From the NCBI RefSeq assembly GCF_000174435.1, contig NZ_ACJN02000001.1, forward strand, positions 795,658-859,657: a stretch of DNA of 64,000 nucleotides, given 5' to 3'. This document shows positions 53,833-64,000 of this stretch, piece after piece; within the stretch, counting starts at the first letter, position 1; each line of letters begins with the position of its first letter. A model generated the notes under the pieces. It was given only the letters and a program-made list of their open reading frames with translations. It ran no database searches and was not told the DNA's origin. Made by a program: the position numbers and the translations under genes. The DNA is from Desulfonatronospira thiodismutans ASO3-1 (GTDB lineage: Bacteria > Desulfobacterota > Desulfovibrionia > Desulfovibrionales > Desulfonatronovibrionaceae).

Positions 53833-54291
53833 ATGACCAGAGATACTTTTATGCACATCCTGATGGCCGGCACAAAGGGAGACAATAAATTCTGGAAGGC
53901 CATGGGCCTTCTGGAAGAACTGTCCGCGAAACGCATCGCAGTCACGGACAAAGAGTCCCTTTTCCAGGCTCTAAGTACAATTCCAGGCCCGGTCATGGTT
54001 CTTGTTCTTTCCTCATGCCTCTCGGAAAAGCTGACCAAGGAAGAGATTCTAAGGATCCGCGAGGATTATGAGGCCGAGATCATTGTAGCAGGAAAGTTTT
54101 CGACCTGGCGAGACGAGCTTAGTGCGCGCACCGCCGGAATCGCCTGCTACATCCTGCTGCCGGATGAAGCCCCTGTCCTGGCAGAGCAGACCAGACATCT
54201 GCTGAATACCTGCCGCAGGCGTCTGGACAATCAGCCCGGGCGCTTGCGCGGGAATAACCGGACCGGACGGAATGTACCTTTTGCATCATGA
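53833..54291 (+). CDS. Unrecognised protein, possible pseudo-receiver
   Basis: A 152-residue protein without a clear family. The layout suggests a degenerate CheY fold: MHILMAGTKGDNKFWKAMGL (first strand and helix), GPVMVLVLSSCLSEKLTKEE (third strand, with no phospho-acceptor Asp), then EAEIIVAGKFSTWRDELSAR and GIACYILLPDEAPVLAEQTR (in the position of the usual TA...KP end). The usual acidic pair after strand 1 and the active-site Asp are absent, so phosphorylation is not expected. The ATG at 53833 follows TAGGATAACATCC; the frame also opens at 53791. It stands alone among signalling genes and could modulate one of them. The last 20 residues are basic and probably disordered. Confidence 0.6.
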   Translation: MTRDTFMHILMAGTKGDNKFWKAMGLLEELSAKRIAVTDKESLFQALSTIPGPVMVLVLSSCLSEKLTKEEILRIREDYEAEIIVAGKFSTWRDELSARTAGIACYILLPDEAPVLAEQTRHLLNTCRRRLDNQPGRLRGNNRTGRNVPFAS

Positions 54292-54331
54292 ATGTCGCAA
54301 TACCGGGCGTATAGTAATGGGCGACCGACAG

Positions 54332-54507
54332 GTAACAATTCAGGAGGCACTCAGTTGGAGTTCCTGGCACAAGGTCTGGGGACTGTCCCTCGCTATGTAC
54401 TATCTTTGAAGGTTCTCACAACTTAGAGTTTGTCATATTTAAATTGTACTGGAAGGTAATCGCGGGGGCTGTCCCCAGGCCGTTGAGGCACCCCCTGAAT
54501 GCTTACA
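54332..54507. mobile_element. IS66-like MITE, 176 bp, aged target duplication
   Basis: Ends are GTAACAATTCAGGAGG and CCCCCTGAATGCTTAC. The flanks ACCGACAG (54324-54331) and ACCGGAAG (54508-54515) agree at 6 of 8 positions. GGGGACTGTCCCT and GGGGGCTGTCCCC occur inside, as in the copy at 5369-5540. The gap 54292-54638 contains nothing else I can name. Confidence 0.78.
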
Positions 54508-54638
54508 CCGGAAGAAGAGGTGTAAGATATTGGGCGCTCTGCGGTCACCCTCTTAAATCCAGGATGCCCAGCATTGTTTGCCCGTAACCAGTGGCCTGCC
54601 AGATGAATTTTTAATTGTGAAGACATGAGAGGCATAAT

Positions 54639-56708
54639 ATGAATTTTTTTCGCAATCTGCGTTTGAGCTTCAAGGTTTTTATTCCCCTGACAATTATTTT
54701 GATTGTTTTTATAGGGGTGTTGTTTTGGGTCTTGAATGATCAAACCCAGAAGGTCAGTGACGAGTTTATTTCTCAGATCAGTAAAAATAAACGTGCCGAG
54801 ATAGAGTCCTCCGTGGATTTAACCATCCAGGAGGCTCAATCTGTAGCCTCCACTTTTTCTCGGTTGCCGGAGGTGATCCAGGCATACAACCTTGCCTTGG
54901 AGGGCAACATAAACGACCCGGAATCCCCGGAATCCCAGGAGGCCAGGGAAATGTTACGGGAGAAGCTTTCCGCTCAAATGGAGGGTTATCAAGAGTTTTC
55001 CGATCAGCAGTTGACCTTGCATTTTCATCTCCCCAATGGCCGCAGCCTGGTTCGGTTGTGGAGGGATCACAATGCCATGCAGGACGGGGAGTGGGTGGAT
55101 ATATCTGACGATATTTCAGAGTTTCGTGCAACAGTTATGCACGTAAACCAGCAGCAAGAACCAGCGCAGGGAATAGAAGTAGGCAGGGGCGGCTTCACTC
55201 TGCGTAATGTTCTGCCTGTTTCCGATCAGAATAGTGATCACCTGGGTTCGGTAGAGCTGCTCATGGATTTTGAGCCTATAGTAGAAGCAGCAGGTGCCGC
55301 AGCAGGTGAAGAAGTAATGATTTATATGAACCGAGAGCTCCTGGATATCGCCACCGGGCTTCAGGATGAGAGCCAGTTCCCGTTAATTGACAACAGGTAC
55401 GTGGAGGCTATCGGGGACAGTCGCTACAGTGACTTAATTACAGCAGATCTCCTCGACATGGGGAGAGAGGAGCTAAGCCTTGTACAAGAGGGTCACTACG
55501 CCCTGTCCTTCTTTCCCATCAAGGATTATGCCGGGAATCAAGTGGGTGTGACCGCCTACATCCTGGATATCTCTGATGAACAGGGTATGATAAGCCAAAT
55601 GACTCAGATCTTGATGGGTGTTACCGCAGGTCTATTAGTAATCCTGCTTTTGGTGGTCAGGTTTGTCATGGGGTGGGCTGTGCTAAGTCCATTTTCCAAG
55701 GGAGTTGGATTTGCTCAGCAGATCTCCCAGGGTGATCTGACCCAGAGGCTTGATATCAAACAGAGAGACGAGGTGGGCATTCTGGCTGACGCCTTGAATG
55801 ATATGGCGGATAGCTTGCGCAATATGTTCGGGGATATAAACAGCGGGGTGGAGACCCTGGCTTCCTCTTCCACGGAACTGAACGCCATATCCGAAGATAT
55901 GTCCCAGCGCTCCGAGACCACCGCCTCCAAGGTCCAGGGTGTGGCCAGTGCGGCCGAAGAGCTGAGTACCAGCATGAGTTCCATAGCTTCGGCCATGGAG
56001 CAGGCTTCCAGCAAAGTCAACACTGTGGCTACTTCCTCCGAGGAGATGGGCGCCACCATCTCCGAGATCGCTCAGAATACGGAAAATGCCAAAGATATTA
56101 CTGGCAATGCCGTGGAGAAATCCAGGCAGAGCTCCCAGCGGATAGATAGACTGGGCAATGCAGCCCAGGAGATCAGTAAGGTCACTGATACAATTACTGC
56201 AATTTCTTCCCAGACAAACCTTCTGGCCCTTAATGCAACCATTGAGGCGGCACGGGCCGGTGAAGCAGGAAAGGGCTTTGCTGTGGTGGCCAACGAGATC
56301 AAGGAGTTGGCCCAACAGACCGCTCAGGCCACTGAAGAGATCAGGGACAAGGTTGAGAATATTCAGAGCGAGACCAGCTTAACTGTGGAGGAGATTCAGG
56401 AGATCAGCCAGATCATAAGCGATATTGATTCCATCATCAGCACGATTGCTGCTTCAGTAGAGGAACAGAACATCGCCACCCAGGAGATAGCTGAGAACGT
56501 GAGCCAGGCCTCCCAGGGCAATCAGCAGGTGAATGAGAACGTGTCTCAGGTCTCCTCGGTGGCCGAAGATGTGGCCAGGGACATATCCGAGGTGAATATG
56601 GATACGGAAGAGATGAAGAGCTCCGGGGTCCAGGTCAAGCAGAGCTCCGAGGAGCTCTCCAGGCTGGCGGAGCGGCTCAAGGAGCTGGTATCTAAGTTCA
56701 AGGTATGA
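54639..56708 (+). CDS. Methyl-accepting chemotaxis protein
   Basis: A 689-residue transmembrane receptor. The first membrane helix is [20 protein letters not shown] (residues 13-32). A periplasmic sensor of about 290 residues follows (Cache-like; [19 protein letters not shown] is a typical double-Cache phrase). The second helix is [20 protein letters not shown] (about 325-345). HAMP ([20 protein letters not shown]) leads into the signalling coil, whose hairpin tip [20 protein letters not shown] contacts CheA/CheW. Glutamine/glutamate pairs for methylation are visible, but no C-terminal CheR-tether pentapeptide is seen (ends LVSKFKV). No che genes are adjacent. The ligand may be a small organic acid; unproven. 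Confidence 0.95.
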   Translation: MNFFRNLRLSFKVFIPLTIILIVFIGVLFWVLNDQTQKVSDEFISQISKNKRAEIESSVDLTIQEAQSVASTFSRLPEVIQAYNLALEGNINDPESPESQEAREMLREKLSAQMEGYQEFSDQQLTLHFHLPNGRSLVRLWRDHNAMQDGEWVDISDDISEFRATVMHVNQQQEPAQGIEVGRGGFTLRNVLPVSDQNSDHLGSVELLMDFEPIVEAAGAAAGEEVMIYMNRELLDIATGLQDESQFPLIDNRYVEAIGDSRYSDLITADLLDMGREELSLVQEGHYALSFFPIKDYAGNQVGVTAYILDISDEQGMISQMTQILMGVTAGLLVILLLVVRFVMGWAVLSPFSKGVGFAQQISQGDLTQRLDIKQRDEVGILADALNDMADSLRNMFGDINSGVETLASSSTELNAISEDMSQRSETTASKVQGVASAAEELSTSMSSIASAMEQASSKVNTVATSSEEMGATISEIAQNTENAKDITGNAVEKSRQSSQRIDRLGNAAQEISKVTDTITAISSQTNLLALNATIEAARAGEAGKGFAVVANEIKELAQQTAQATEEIRDKVENIQSETSLTVEEIQEISQIISDIDSIISTIAASVEEQNIATQEIAENVSQASQGNQQVNENVSQVSSVAEDVARDISEVNMDTEEMKSSGVQVKQSSEELSRLAERLKELVSKFKV

Positions 56709-56777
56709 TTTATGTACAGAGGTATGGCTAACGCTGGCCAGGCCTGTAACTTAGTTAAAGGCAGTTAATTTAGATTT

Positions 56778-59700
56778 ATGAAACTCTTTACTCGCGGTAT
56801 TTCACTGAAAGCTGCGCTGCTTGCTCTTTTTGCAGTGGTGACAGTTGCTGCAGTGGCGCTGGTGGGCCTTTTTTCTTATTACACCGGAAAAAGAGCAGTA
56901 AATGATGTGGCCCTTCAATTGCGGGCTGAGGTCGTGGAGCGCATCAATGAACATGTGCAGGATTACCTGCTCCTGCCCCATCAGATAAACCATGTCAATG
57001 CCCGGGCCATAGCTCTGGACAACGGTCTCGCCCAGGACCAGGAAGCCTTGAGCGCCCGTTTTGCCGAACAGGTGGATCTGTTCCCCACGTTAACCAGCAT
57101 CAGTTTCGGCAATGCTCTGGGGGGCCTGGCCAACAGCGGTAGGGAGCCAAGGAATGACTCCCGCTATGTCATTGTTACGGACAGGTTCCAAGCTGGGACT
57201 TTTCGCAAGATCGCCCTGGATTCCGACGCAAGACAAGACCGGGAAATTGACGTCCTGACGGAATTCGATGCACGGACCAGACCCTGGTATAAACTTGCCC
57301 AGGACAAGGGCGGGCCTGTTTACAGTGATATCTACATCCTTTTTACCGGACAGGACATGTCACTGGCTGCCAGCAGTCCGGTTTACGACCGGCAGGATAA
57401 TTTTCTGGGAGTGCTTTCCATTGACCTGTTTCTCGGCCATCTCTCCGAATTTCTCCGGGATCTGGATATCGGGAACCAGGGGCAGGCCGTTATCATGGAA
57501 CGCTCCGGGGATCTGGTGGCCAGCTCCAAAGGCCGGGTGCTCATGGTTGATAAAGTTCCGTCCCTGAGTCGCCGGGTGCAGGGGGTGGAGAGTGAAGTCC
57601 CTGCTGTGCGTGAGGCTGTCCGTTCTCTAATGTTCCGGTTTGAAGATCTGGATGCCATTCAGGAGGATCATTTCCTTGATTTTAAGGTCCAGGGCCGAAA
57701 ACACCTGCTGCAGGTATCCTCGCTCAAGGTTGATCCCGGCATTGACTGGCTGGTGGCGGTTTCCATGCCGGAAGAAGATTTCATGGCCGGGTTTGCAGCC
57801 CAGAACCGGATCACCATCCTGATAACCCTGGCCGTCCTGGGCCTGGCTCTGCTGGCTGGAATGTTCGTGACCAGAGGTATTGTCAGACCTGTCAGTCTGC
57901 TGGAAAGGGCCGCCGGCAGGCTGACGTCAGGTTACCAGCCCGAGGAGATCGCGGAAAAGTCCCGATTTGTGGAGGTCCGCAACCTGACCAGGTCCTTCAA
58001 CCAGATGTCCCGCAAGGTTTCCGACTCCATTCTGAAGCTGAACAACGAACTGGCTGAGCGCAGGCGGGCCGAGGAATCCCTGCGGGAGAGCCAGGAAAGA
58101 ATGCAGGCGGTTACTGACTCAGCCCATGACGCAATTATCATGATGGGACCTGACGGCGAAATATCATACTGGAACCCCATGGCCGAATCAATATTCGGAT
58201 ATACTGCACAAGAAGTCATGGGGAAAAGCCTGCATCATCTCCTGGCACCTGAAAGATATCATACAGACATCACAAAAGCCATGCCGGAATTTCAAAGGAC
58301 AGGTCAGGGAAATGCCGTGGGCAAAACAATTGAATTGTCAGCTATTGGCAAGGATGGCCTGGAGATTCCCATTTCGCTTTCCATGTCTTCTGTCTTGCTA
58401 CAGGGAAGATGGCATGCAGTTGGAATTGCCCGGGATATTTCCCGGCGCAAAGCGGCTGAAAAAGAACTTATCCAGGCCAAAGAACAAGCCGAGGCAGCCA
58501 ACATCGCCAAGTCCAAGTTTCTGGCCAACATGAGCCACGAACTGCGTACTCCATTCAACGGCATCATGGGCATGATGCAGCTGTTGCAGACCACGGACCT
58601 GAATGATGAACAGCAGGAATTCGTCAATCTGGCTATTCAGTCATCCGAAAGGTTCGTCCGCCTGCTTACGGACATTCTGGAACTGTCCAACATCGAGGCC
58701 GGTAAAATGAGCATTTGCTCTGCAGAATTTAGAACTGGAGAATTACTTGAATCCTTGTCAGACCTGTTTTCCGCAGAAGCCCTTAAAAAAGGGATCGTTC
58801 TGGAATTTTCCATGGAGCCTGATGTTCCAGAGCAAGTCAGTGGCGACAAGACCCGGGTCAAGCAGGTCATGTTCACCCTGGTGGGCAATGCCTTGAAGTT
58901 TACAGAAAGTGGCAGCGTCCAGGTCCACCTGACTTCTATTTCTGGGGCCAAAGGCGGAGATACCAGGTTGAAATTTTCTGTGTCCGATACCGGCATAGGC
59001 ATCCCCGATGACAAACTGAGCACTTTGTTCAACCCCTTTGTACAGGTGGATGGATCGTATACACGCAAATACCAGGGCGCAGGCCTTGGTCTGTCCTTAG
59101 TCAAACGCCTGGTGGATATGATGAACGGGAACATTTCCGTTGAAAGTGAAGTGGACCGGGGGACCACAGTGCACGTGGTCCTGCCTTTTACCCTGCCGGC
59201 TGTGGATCACTTGGAATCAGTTACTGCAGCCACAACTAAGCCAGAGTCCAAAAAGTACCTGGACATCCTTCTGGCTGAAGACGATAGGTTGAACCAGTTA
59301 TTTATGAAAACGATGCTGGAAAAGCAGGGGCATAATGTCCTCCTGGCCAATAACGGGCAGGAAGCCGTAGACTTGTTCCAGGAACAGAACTTTGACTGCA
59401 TACTCATGGACATCCAGATGCCGGTGATGACCGGGGTAGAGGCGACGCAGCGGATAAGAAGCATGGAGCAGGGGGCATGGGGCCCCAGTGAAACCCCAGT
59501 CTACGACAGGGAGCCCTTTGGGCTGTTTCACGGGGCAGGCATGGAGCATGGCGCAGAGGTCAGAGGTCAGAGATCAGAGATCAGAGATGAGAGACCGACT
59601 GCAGAAGTACGTATCCCAGAATCCCTCAATTCCTCAATTCCTCAATCCCCCAATCCCCGGATTCCAATAATCGCAGTAACCGCCCATACCCAGCCAGGTG

Positions 59701-59816
59701 ACCGGGAGAGGTTTCTGGAGGCAGGCATGGATGATTACATTGGTAAACCAGTGAATAACGAGGATTTTCAAAGGGTGTTCAGTAAGTTCTTTGGGCAGGA
59801 GCATTTACAGCAATAA
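56778..59816 (+). CDS. Hybrid histidine kinase: Cache, HAMP, PAS, kinase, receiver
   Basis: A 1012-residue membrane sensor. One N-terminal helix ([20 protein letters not shown]), a large double-Cache periplasmic domain (residues 35-340; [20 protein letters not shown] is diagnostic), a second helix ([20 protein letters not shown]), HAMP (365-415), PAS (440-560), His[14 protein letters not shown] (His587), HATPase ([34 protein letters not shown]) and one receiver ([24 protein letters not shown], Asp near 878). A repeat-encoded insert of about 60 residues follows TQRIRS in the receiver (59463-59668). It starts 69 bp after the chemotaxis receptor, so the two could share a ligand. The ribosome site is weak. 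Confidence 0.93.
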   Translation: MKLFTRGISLKAALLALFAVVTVAAVALVGLFSYYTGKRAVNDVALQLRAEVVERINEHVQDYLLLPHQINHVNARAIALDNGLAQDQEALSARFAEQVDLFPTLTSISFGNALGGLANSGREPRNDSRYVIVTDRFQAGTFRKIALDSDARQDREIDVLTEFDARTRPWYKLAQDKGGPVYSDIYILFTGQDMSLAASSPVYDRQDNFLGVLSIDLFLGHLSEFLRDLDIGNQGQAVIMERSGDLVASSKGRVLMVDKVPSLSRRVQGVESEVPAVREAVRSLMFRFEDLDAIQEDHFLDFKVQGRKHLLQVSSLKVDPGIDWLVAVSMPEEDFMAGFAAQNRITILITLAVLGLALLAGMFVTRGIVRPVSLLERAAGRLTSGYQPEEIAEKSRFVEVRNLTRSFNQMSRKVSDSILKLNNELAERRRAEESLRESQERMQAVTDSAHDAIIMMGPDGEISYWNPMAESIFGYTAQEVMGKSLHHLLAPERYHTDITKAMPEFQRTGQGNAVGKTIELSAIGKDGLEIPISLSMSSVLLQGRWHAVGIARDISRRKAAEKELIQAKEQAEAANIAKSKFLANMSHELRTPFNGIMGMMQLLQTTDLNDEQQEFVNLAIQSSERFVRLLTDILELSNIEAGKMSICSAEFRTGELLESLSDLFSAEALKKGIVLEFSMEPDVPEQVSGDKTRVKQVMFTLVGNALKFTESGSVQVHLTSISGAKGGDTRLKFSVSDTGIGIPDDKLSTLFNPFVQVDGSYTRKYQGAGLGLSLVKRLVDMMNGNISVESEVDRGTTVHVVLPFTLPAVDHLESVTAATTKPESKKYLDILLAEDDRLNQLFMKTMLEKQGHNVLLANNGQEAVDLFQEQNFDCILMDIQMPVMTGVEATQRIRSMEQGAWGPSETPVYDREPFGLFHGAGMEHGAEVRGQRSEIRDERPTAEVRIPESLNSSIPQSPNPRIPIIAVTAHTQPGDRERFLEAGMDDYIGKPVNNEDFQRVFSKFFGQEHLQQ

Positions 59817-59833
59817 CCGTGGCAAGAATAACA

Positions 59834-59950
59834 ATTGAAGTTATCGGCTATTATTGTAGCAGTAGTCAGAAAGTGAGTTTGAATGAAATACCATTCGAAA
59901 GGATCATTTGATAGGAAGCTGGGACCACCTGCGGAGCTTGCACTAGTCTT
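59834..59950 (+). repeat. 3' flank shared with 48190-48305
   Basis: The block GGCTATTATTGTAGCAGTAG to the CTAGTCTTGC phrase matches the DNA after the receiver remnant at 48190-48305 at roughly three bases in four. It shows that the gene ending at 59816 and the lost gene at 48 kb were once duplicated with their downstream flanks. Confidence 0.78.
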
Positions 59951-59999
59951 GCATCTACCGCAATTTTTTCCTCGCTATTGAAAGAGTCCCTGCCAGCAG

Positions 60000-60461
60000 T
60001 CATAACCTTTCTATCTTGTACTCGGAGCTGGCTTCATTCAGAAGTTGGTCCCAATCATCCGGCGGATTACCCTGGTGCAGCATTTTCTTGAAAACAGTGT
60101 ATGGATCTTTTTTTCCTTTTGCCTGGCGCAGGGTTTGCTGGTCATTGACCCAGGCATAGATAATGATCTTCGAAGCAGAGTCGTAGCGAAAAAAGAGGCG
60201 AAAGCGCCTGCCTACCCTGGCTCTGCACCAGTGCCTGTGATCCTCTCCCAAAGTGTTGCCCTGGCGGTACACGGGATGACCAGGATCGGCAGGTATGGTC
60301 CTTAACATCAGCCTTGATAGCGCATGAAACAGCTTGACATTTGCATTGGCCAGCCAGCCTTCAGGGTCGGAAGACCTGGCGCGTTGGCAAGCTGCAAAAA
60401 GGCGTTTCAGCTGTTGAACCAGGCAGTCATGAAAGAGCAGCGTCCAGCCATGGCTCTGCAT
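60000..60461 (-). CDS. yhaV: YhaV family ribonuclease toxin
   Basis: A 153-residue toxin. It has the RelE-superfamily core seen in YhaV: WLANANVKLFHALSRLMLRT, HRHWCRARVGRRFRLFFRYD and IIYAWVNDQQTLRQAKGKKD. The C-terminal DPYTVFKKMLHQGNPPDDWD is characteristic of the family. YhaV cleaves mRNA in a ribosome-dependent way when free of PrlF. Its ATG overlaps the antitoxin stop by one base (TAATG), so translation is coupled. Pair order (antitoxin first) matches E. coli prlF-yhaV. Confidence 0.92.
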   Translation of the reverse strand: MQSHGWTLLFHDCLVQQLKRLFAACQRARSSDPEGWLANANVKLFHALSRLMLRTIPADPGHPVYRQGNTLGEDHRHWCRARVGRRFRLFFRYDSASKIIIYAWVNDQQTLRQAKGKKDPYTVFKKMLHQGNPPDDWDQLLNEASSEYKIERL

Positions 60462-60775
60462 TACAGGTCCACATCTCCAGAGATTTCTTGATCATGGTCT
60501 TGATCGTATTCAAGGGCCGTGACCAAGCTCTTGACAAGATCGTCCGGGAGAACTAAAACATGGCGGCCGTGCGCGATGTCCTGTTCCAGCAGATTCAAAA
60601 AAGAGGCTACAGCAGGGTCATTGTGCTCATCTTCGGCGCTAATCACGATTTCATTGCCGCGGAGGGTGAAGGCCAGCCTGGACCCTGCATCAATATTCAG
60701 AGCCTTACGGATGGCTTTGGGCAGGGTCACCTGGCCCTTGGAAGACATGGTGGCCATTTCTCTAATTGTCGTCAT
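60461..60775 (-). CDS. prlF: PrlF family antitoxin (AbrB-type)
   Basis: A 104-residue antitoxin. Residues 8-50 form a swapped-hairpin AbrB DNA-binding domain (MSSKGQVTLPKAIRKALNID, then AGSRLAFTLRGNEIVISAED). The C-terminal DPAVASFLNLLEQDIAHGRH is the YhaV-binding part in this family. It would neutralise YhaV and repress the shared promoter, which should lie in the 206-bp divergent gap to the kinase gene at 60982. The acidic tail (EYDQDHDQEISGDVDL) overlaps the toxin start. Confidence 0.92.
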   Translation of the reverse strand: MTTIREMATMSSKGQVTLPKAIRKALNIDAGSRLAFTLRGNEIVISAEDEHNDPAVASFLNLLEQDIAHGRHVLVLPDDLVKSLVTALEYDQDHDQEISGDVDL

Positions 60776-60981
60776 GCTCGTTGCTCCTGTTTCTTGTAAA
60801 AGTAAGAATTATTTCTTACCATGTCAATCATAAACATTCTTTCAAACGAAAATCAGCAAACAGTTTTAGACTTATTGAATCAGGAAGTTACATCTTAAGC
60901 ATATCTGAGCGTTTTAAGTTTCAAAAAAATGCTATAAAGCCAGTGTGCTGTACGAGAACTTTTGACTGTTTAAAGGATCAA

Positions 60982-63900
60982 ATGATGTCTGAAAAAACAC
61001 TGAACACAATCCTGGTAGTTGACGATACCCAAACCATTCGGCACATTACCAAGAAAACTCTGGAAGCGGACAACTACGTTGTCCTTGCTGCGTCGAACGG
61101 CCCTGAGGCTCTGTCAATCGCAGCAGACAAGATTCCTGATTTGATTCTGCTGGACGTGATGATGCCTGACATGGACGGATTTGAGGTCTGCTCCAGGCTC
61201 AAGGCCGATATCTGCACCAGAGATATACCGGTGGTCTTCATCACTGCCTCGGGCAATAAAGAACACGAGGTAAAAGGTTTGGACCTGGGCGCCGAGGACT
61301 TTGTCCACAAACCCTTCCACGAGGGAGTCCTTCTAGCGCGGGTGGGGCAGATACTGCGCAGGCTGCAGGCAGAGGAACAGTTGCGCACAAGCAGGGAGAG
61401 CCATCGCATGCTCCTGGACAGTATTGAAACCCAGGTCTGGCATCTAACCGACGAACATACTTACGGGGCGGTTAACAGGGCGCACGCGGATTTTTTTGGT
61501 TTCTCCCCGAGTGAGATCGCCAATAGAGACATTGACCAGTTCCTGCCGGAAGGTATGGTTGCTGCCATTCGCAAAGGCAACCGGGAAGTCTTTTCCAGAA
61601 AAGAGCAGATTCACATTGAAGAATGGGTTTCCAATGCATCTGGCGAGCCTAGACTGTTGTCGATTACCAAAACACCCAAGATTGATGAACAGGGCAATGT
61701 TGATTACGTAGTCTGCTCTGCCGAAGACATGACCGCACAATGGAAAGCGACGGAGAAATTAAAAGTAAGTGAAGAAAAATTAAGCAGTATTTTGAATAAT
61801 ATGAAAGATGTAGTCTGGTCCATTTCCTGGCCTGACTTAAGGCACCTCTATCTCAGCCCCTCTTCGGAAAAGTTATATGGGATATCTGCACATGAGTTTT
61901 ATGAAAATCCAACGTTATTCAAAGATGTAACCCATCCAGAAGATCGACACCTTACAAAAAAAGCTGTTGAACAATTATTAGAAGAAGGCGAGGCTGTGCG
62001 GGAATGTCGCATAATAAGACCAGATGGCAGCATTGTTTGGATCAACGATACGTCAAAAATGATTTATGATGACAATCAGCAGCCAGCAAGGGTGGACGGA
62101 GTAACCCGGGATGTCACGGAACTGGTAAAGGCACGACAGGATTTGATCCAGGCCAAGGAACATGCCGAGGAAGCCACCCGGGCCAAGAGCGATTTTCTAG
62201 CCAACATGAGCCATGAAATCCGCACCCCCATGAACGGGGTCATCGGCATGACCGGGCTGCTTCTGGATACGGACCTGGACAGTGAGCAGCAGCATTATGC
62301 CCGCACTGTGCGCTCCAGTGCCGAGTCCCTTTTGACCGTGATCAACGACATCCTGGATTTTTCCAAGATAGAGGCCGGACGCTTAGACATTGAAACCGTT
62401 GATTTCGACCTGGAGGCCATGCTCAGGGATTTTTCGGGCATGATGGCTGTCAAGGCGGAAGAGAAAGGTCTGGAACTTATCTGTTCCATGGACCCGAACG
62501 TACCCTCCATGGTCCGGGGAGATTCGGGCCGGTTGCGTCAGATTCTCATGAACCTGGTGGGCAATGCGGTCAAGTTTACCGAACATGGAGAGGTGGAGAT
62601 CAGGGTGTCGAAATCAGAGGTCGTAGATCAGAGGTCAGAGGTCAGTGATCAACCGGCGAACCGCCTGTCCCATGAACAGACAGGTATTAAAGATCAATAT
62701 GGTGACTCCAGGATTGTGGAACTTTGTTTCCAGATCCGGGACACCGGCATAGGCATTCCTCAAGACAAGCAAGACAGTCTTTTCGAAAGCTTTTCCCAGG
62801 TTGATGCCTCCACTACCCGCAAATTCGGCGGTACCGGACTGGGACTGGCCATTTCCAGGCAACTGGCCGAGATGATGGGCGGTACAGCAGGCCTGGAAAG
62901 TGTAGAGGACCAGGGAAGCACATTCTGGTTTACAGTGCGCCTGGGCGTTCAGGATGAACAGCAGCAGGAAAGGCCAGTTCCGGCCTGCCTGCAGGGGGTT
63001 CGCACTCTTATCGTGGACGACAATTCCACCAACCGGGAGATACTCAGGGTTCGCTTCGGCTCCTGGGGTATGCGGCCCGGGGAAGCTGCCAATGGTTCTG
63101 CAGCTCTGAGCATGCTGCATCAGGCCAAGGCAGAGAATGACCCCTTTGTGTTGGCTGTCTTAGACATGCAGATGCCGGACATGGACGGAGAAACCCTGGG
63201 ACGAAATATCAAGGAAGACGGGCAATTAAAGGACACCAGGCTGATCATGATGTCATCGGCAACCGGGCAGACAGGTGATTCCAGGCGTCTGCATGAAACA
63301 GGATTCGACAGCATCCTGAATAAACCTGTCCTGCCAAGTGAACTTTATGCCAGCCTGGAAAAGATCCTGGCAAGAACAGGCGCTGCGGACCTGCCTGCAG
63401 GGCATACGGAACCAGAGAAAATCCGGCAGGGATATCCGGACTTTTCCGGCACAAAAGCCCGTATCCTGGTAGCCGAAGACAACATGGTCAACCAGCAGGT
63501 AGCCCTGGGCATTCTCAAAAAAATGGGCCTGCGTGCCGATGCCGTGGCCAACGGCCAGGAAGCCCTCCACGCACTGGAAAACATTCCCTACGATCTGGTG
63601 CTCATGGATGTACAGATGCCGGAAATGGGCGGACTGGAAGCCACCCGGCGGATAAGAAGCATGGAGCATGGGACCCCAGTGAAACCCCTGTCTACGACAG
63701 GGAGCCCTTTGGGCTGTTTCACGGGGCAGGCAGGGGGCATGGAGCATGGAGCAGAGGATAAAGGGCAGAGATCAGAGGTCAGAGATCAGAGGCTGGAGAG
63801 CGAATCCCAAAATACCTCAGTTCCTGAATCCCTCAATCCCTCAATCCCCCAATTCCTCAATTCCTCAATCCCAGAATTCAGAATTCCAATTATCGCCATG

Positions 63901-64000
63901 ACCGCCGGAGCCATGCAGGAGGACCGGGAACGGTGCATTGAGGCCGGCATGGACGATTATACAGCCAAGCCGGTCAATCCGGATGAGCTGGCCCGGGTGC
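60982..64000 (+). CDS. Hybrid histidine kinase (partial, runs off the right edge)
   Basis: At least 1006 residues, open to the window end. An N-terminal receiver ([26 protein letters not shown], Asp near 58) replaces a membrane domain, so it is soluble. Two PAS domains (about 130-255 and 262-385) precede HisKA ([12 protein letters not shown], His411), HATPase and two more receivers ([10 protein letters not shown] near 676; [10 protein letters not shown] near 830). The kinase core 62200-62602 is identical to 45754-46156. Repeat-derived inserts lie in the HATPase domain (62604-62660) and in the last receiver (63653-63890, after RRIRS). The ATG at 60982 follows AAGGATCA; 60985 is an alternative. 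An HPt domain may follow beyond the edge, as in the sister gene. Confidence 0.9.
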   Translation, partial: MMSEKTLNTILVVDDTQTIRHITKKTLEADNYVVLAASNGPEALSIAADKIPDLILLDVMMPDMDGFEVCSRLKADICTRDIPVVFITASGNKEHEVKGLDLGAEDFVHKPFHEGVLLARVGQILRRLQAEEQLRTSRESHRMLLDSIETQVWHLTDEHTYGAVNRAHADFFGFSPSEIANRDIDQFLPEGMVAAIRKGNREVFSRKEQIHIEEWVSNASGEPRLLSITKTPKIDEQGNVDYVVCSAEDMTAQWKATEKLKVSEEKLSSILNNMKDVVWSISWPDLRHLYLSPSSEKLYGISAHEFYENPTLFKDVTHPEDRHLTKKAVEQLLEEGEAVRECRIIRPDGSIVWINDTSKMIYDDNQQPARVDGVTRDVTELVKARQDLIQAKEHAEEATRAKSDFLANMSHEIRTPMNGVIGMTGLLLDTDLDSEQQHYARTVRSSAESLLTVINDILDFSKIEAGRLDIETVDFDLEAMLRDFSGMMAVKAEEKGLELICSMDPNVPSMVRGDSGRLRQILMNLVGNAVKFTEHGEVEIRVSKSEVVDQRSEVSDQPANRLSHEQTGIKDQYGDSRIVELCFQIRDTGIGIPQDKQDSLFESFSQVDASTTRKFGGTGLGLAISRQLAEMMGGTAGLESVEDQGSTFWFTVRLGVQDEQQQERPVPACLQGVRTLIVDDNSTNREILRVRFGSWGMRPGEAANGSAALSMLHQAKAENDPFVLAVLDMQMPDMDGETLGRNIKEDGQLKDTRLIMMSSATGQTGDSRRLHETGFDSILNKPVLPSELYASLEKILARTGAADLPAGHTEPEKIRQGYPDFSGTKARILVAEDNMVNQQVALGILKKMGLRADAVANGQEALHALENIPYDLVLMDVQMPEMGGLEATRRIRSMEHGTPVKPLSTTGSPLGCFTGQAGGMEHGAEDKGQRSEVRDQRLESESQNTSVPESLNPSIPQFLNSSIPEFRIPIIAMTAGAMQEDRERCIEAGMDDYTAKPVNPDELARV

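Overview
The window looks like chromosome from an anaerobic sulfate-reducing bacterium of the Desulfobacterota (old Deltaproteobacteria), most likely Desulfovibrionales; a haloalkaliphile of the Desulfonatronospira or Desulfonatronovibrio type would fit, but that is an inference from gene content. Pointers are a selenocysteine-dependent formate dehydrogenase with NADH-dehydrogenase-type partners, a DUF3334 protein, a PAPS-reductase-family protein, a TAXI-type TRAP transporter, a 'GAK' gene cluster (CofD-like, ATP-grasp, amphi-Trp and XXXCH proteins) and a very large, sensor-rich two-component set. No rRNA, tRNA, CRISPR array or complete insertion sequence was recognised.

Layout. 0-2 kb: 3' end of ftsY, a TetR regulator, a MITE and a DUF3334 gene. 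2.2-8 kb: formate dehydrogenase locus (fdhA with in-frame TGA = selenocysteine, then NuoE-like and NuoF-like subunits), interrupted by about 640 bp of nested repeats. 8.4-18.1 kb: PAPS reductase family protein, permease, lipoprotein, site-2 protease, YjbQ, MgtE, TAXI-TRAP transporter and universal stress protein. 18.6-26.5 kb: arsenate reductase, then the GAK cluster, XXXCH - PHP-like - amphi-Trp - PhoU/APH fusion - ATP-grasp - CofD-like - amphi-Trp, followed by a 69-residue glutaredoxin-like protein with two in-frame TGA codons. 26.7-34.3 kb, minus strand: nadD, uvrB and the block proS-xseA-nudix. 34.6-43.5 kb: a Nif11-type small protein, a FemAB-like acyltransferase, a GalT/HIT protein, an MntA/HepT toxin-antitoxin pair and a 1702-residue exonuclease-RecQ-UvrD fusion. 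43.6-64 kb: a signalling island with three giant hybrid histidine kinases, a sigma-54 activator with a receiver, a methyl-accepting chemotaxis protein, a possible pseudo-receiver, an AAA ATPase between direct repeats and a YhaV/PrlF toxin-antitoxin pair.

How the parts fit. FdhA with the NuoE/NuoF-like proteins should form a soluble formate:NAD(P)+ oxidoreductase. The two selenoprotein genes carry three UGA codons, and for each a hairpin can be drawn whose apical loop begins 19 nt after the UGA, which supports recoding in all three cases. The GAK cluster is the best candidate for a poorly described system: kinase-like, ATP-grasp, nucleotidyl/phospholactate-transferase-like and phosphoesterase-like folds sit together with small amphipathic proteins of unknown role.

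The intergenic DNA is unusually rich in mobile palindromic repeats: an IS66-like MITE family with 8-bp target duplications, a second MITE family with 4-bp duplications, and five copies of a repeat whose outer frame is constant but whose nested-palindrome core differs. Related low-complexity repeats have entered coding sequence at the same loop of the receiver domain in all three hybrid kinases. Two of these kinases share 403 bp of perfect identity, and a decayed fragment of a further paralogue lies between them and the sigma-54 activator.
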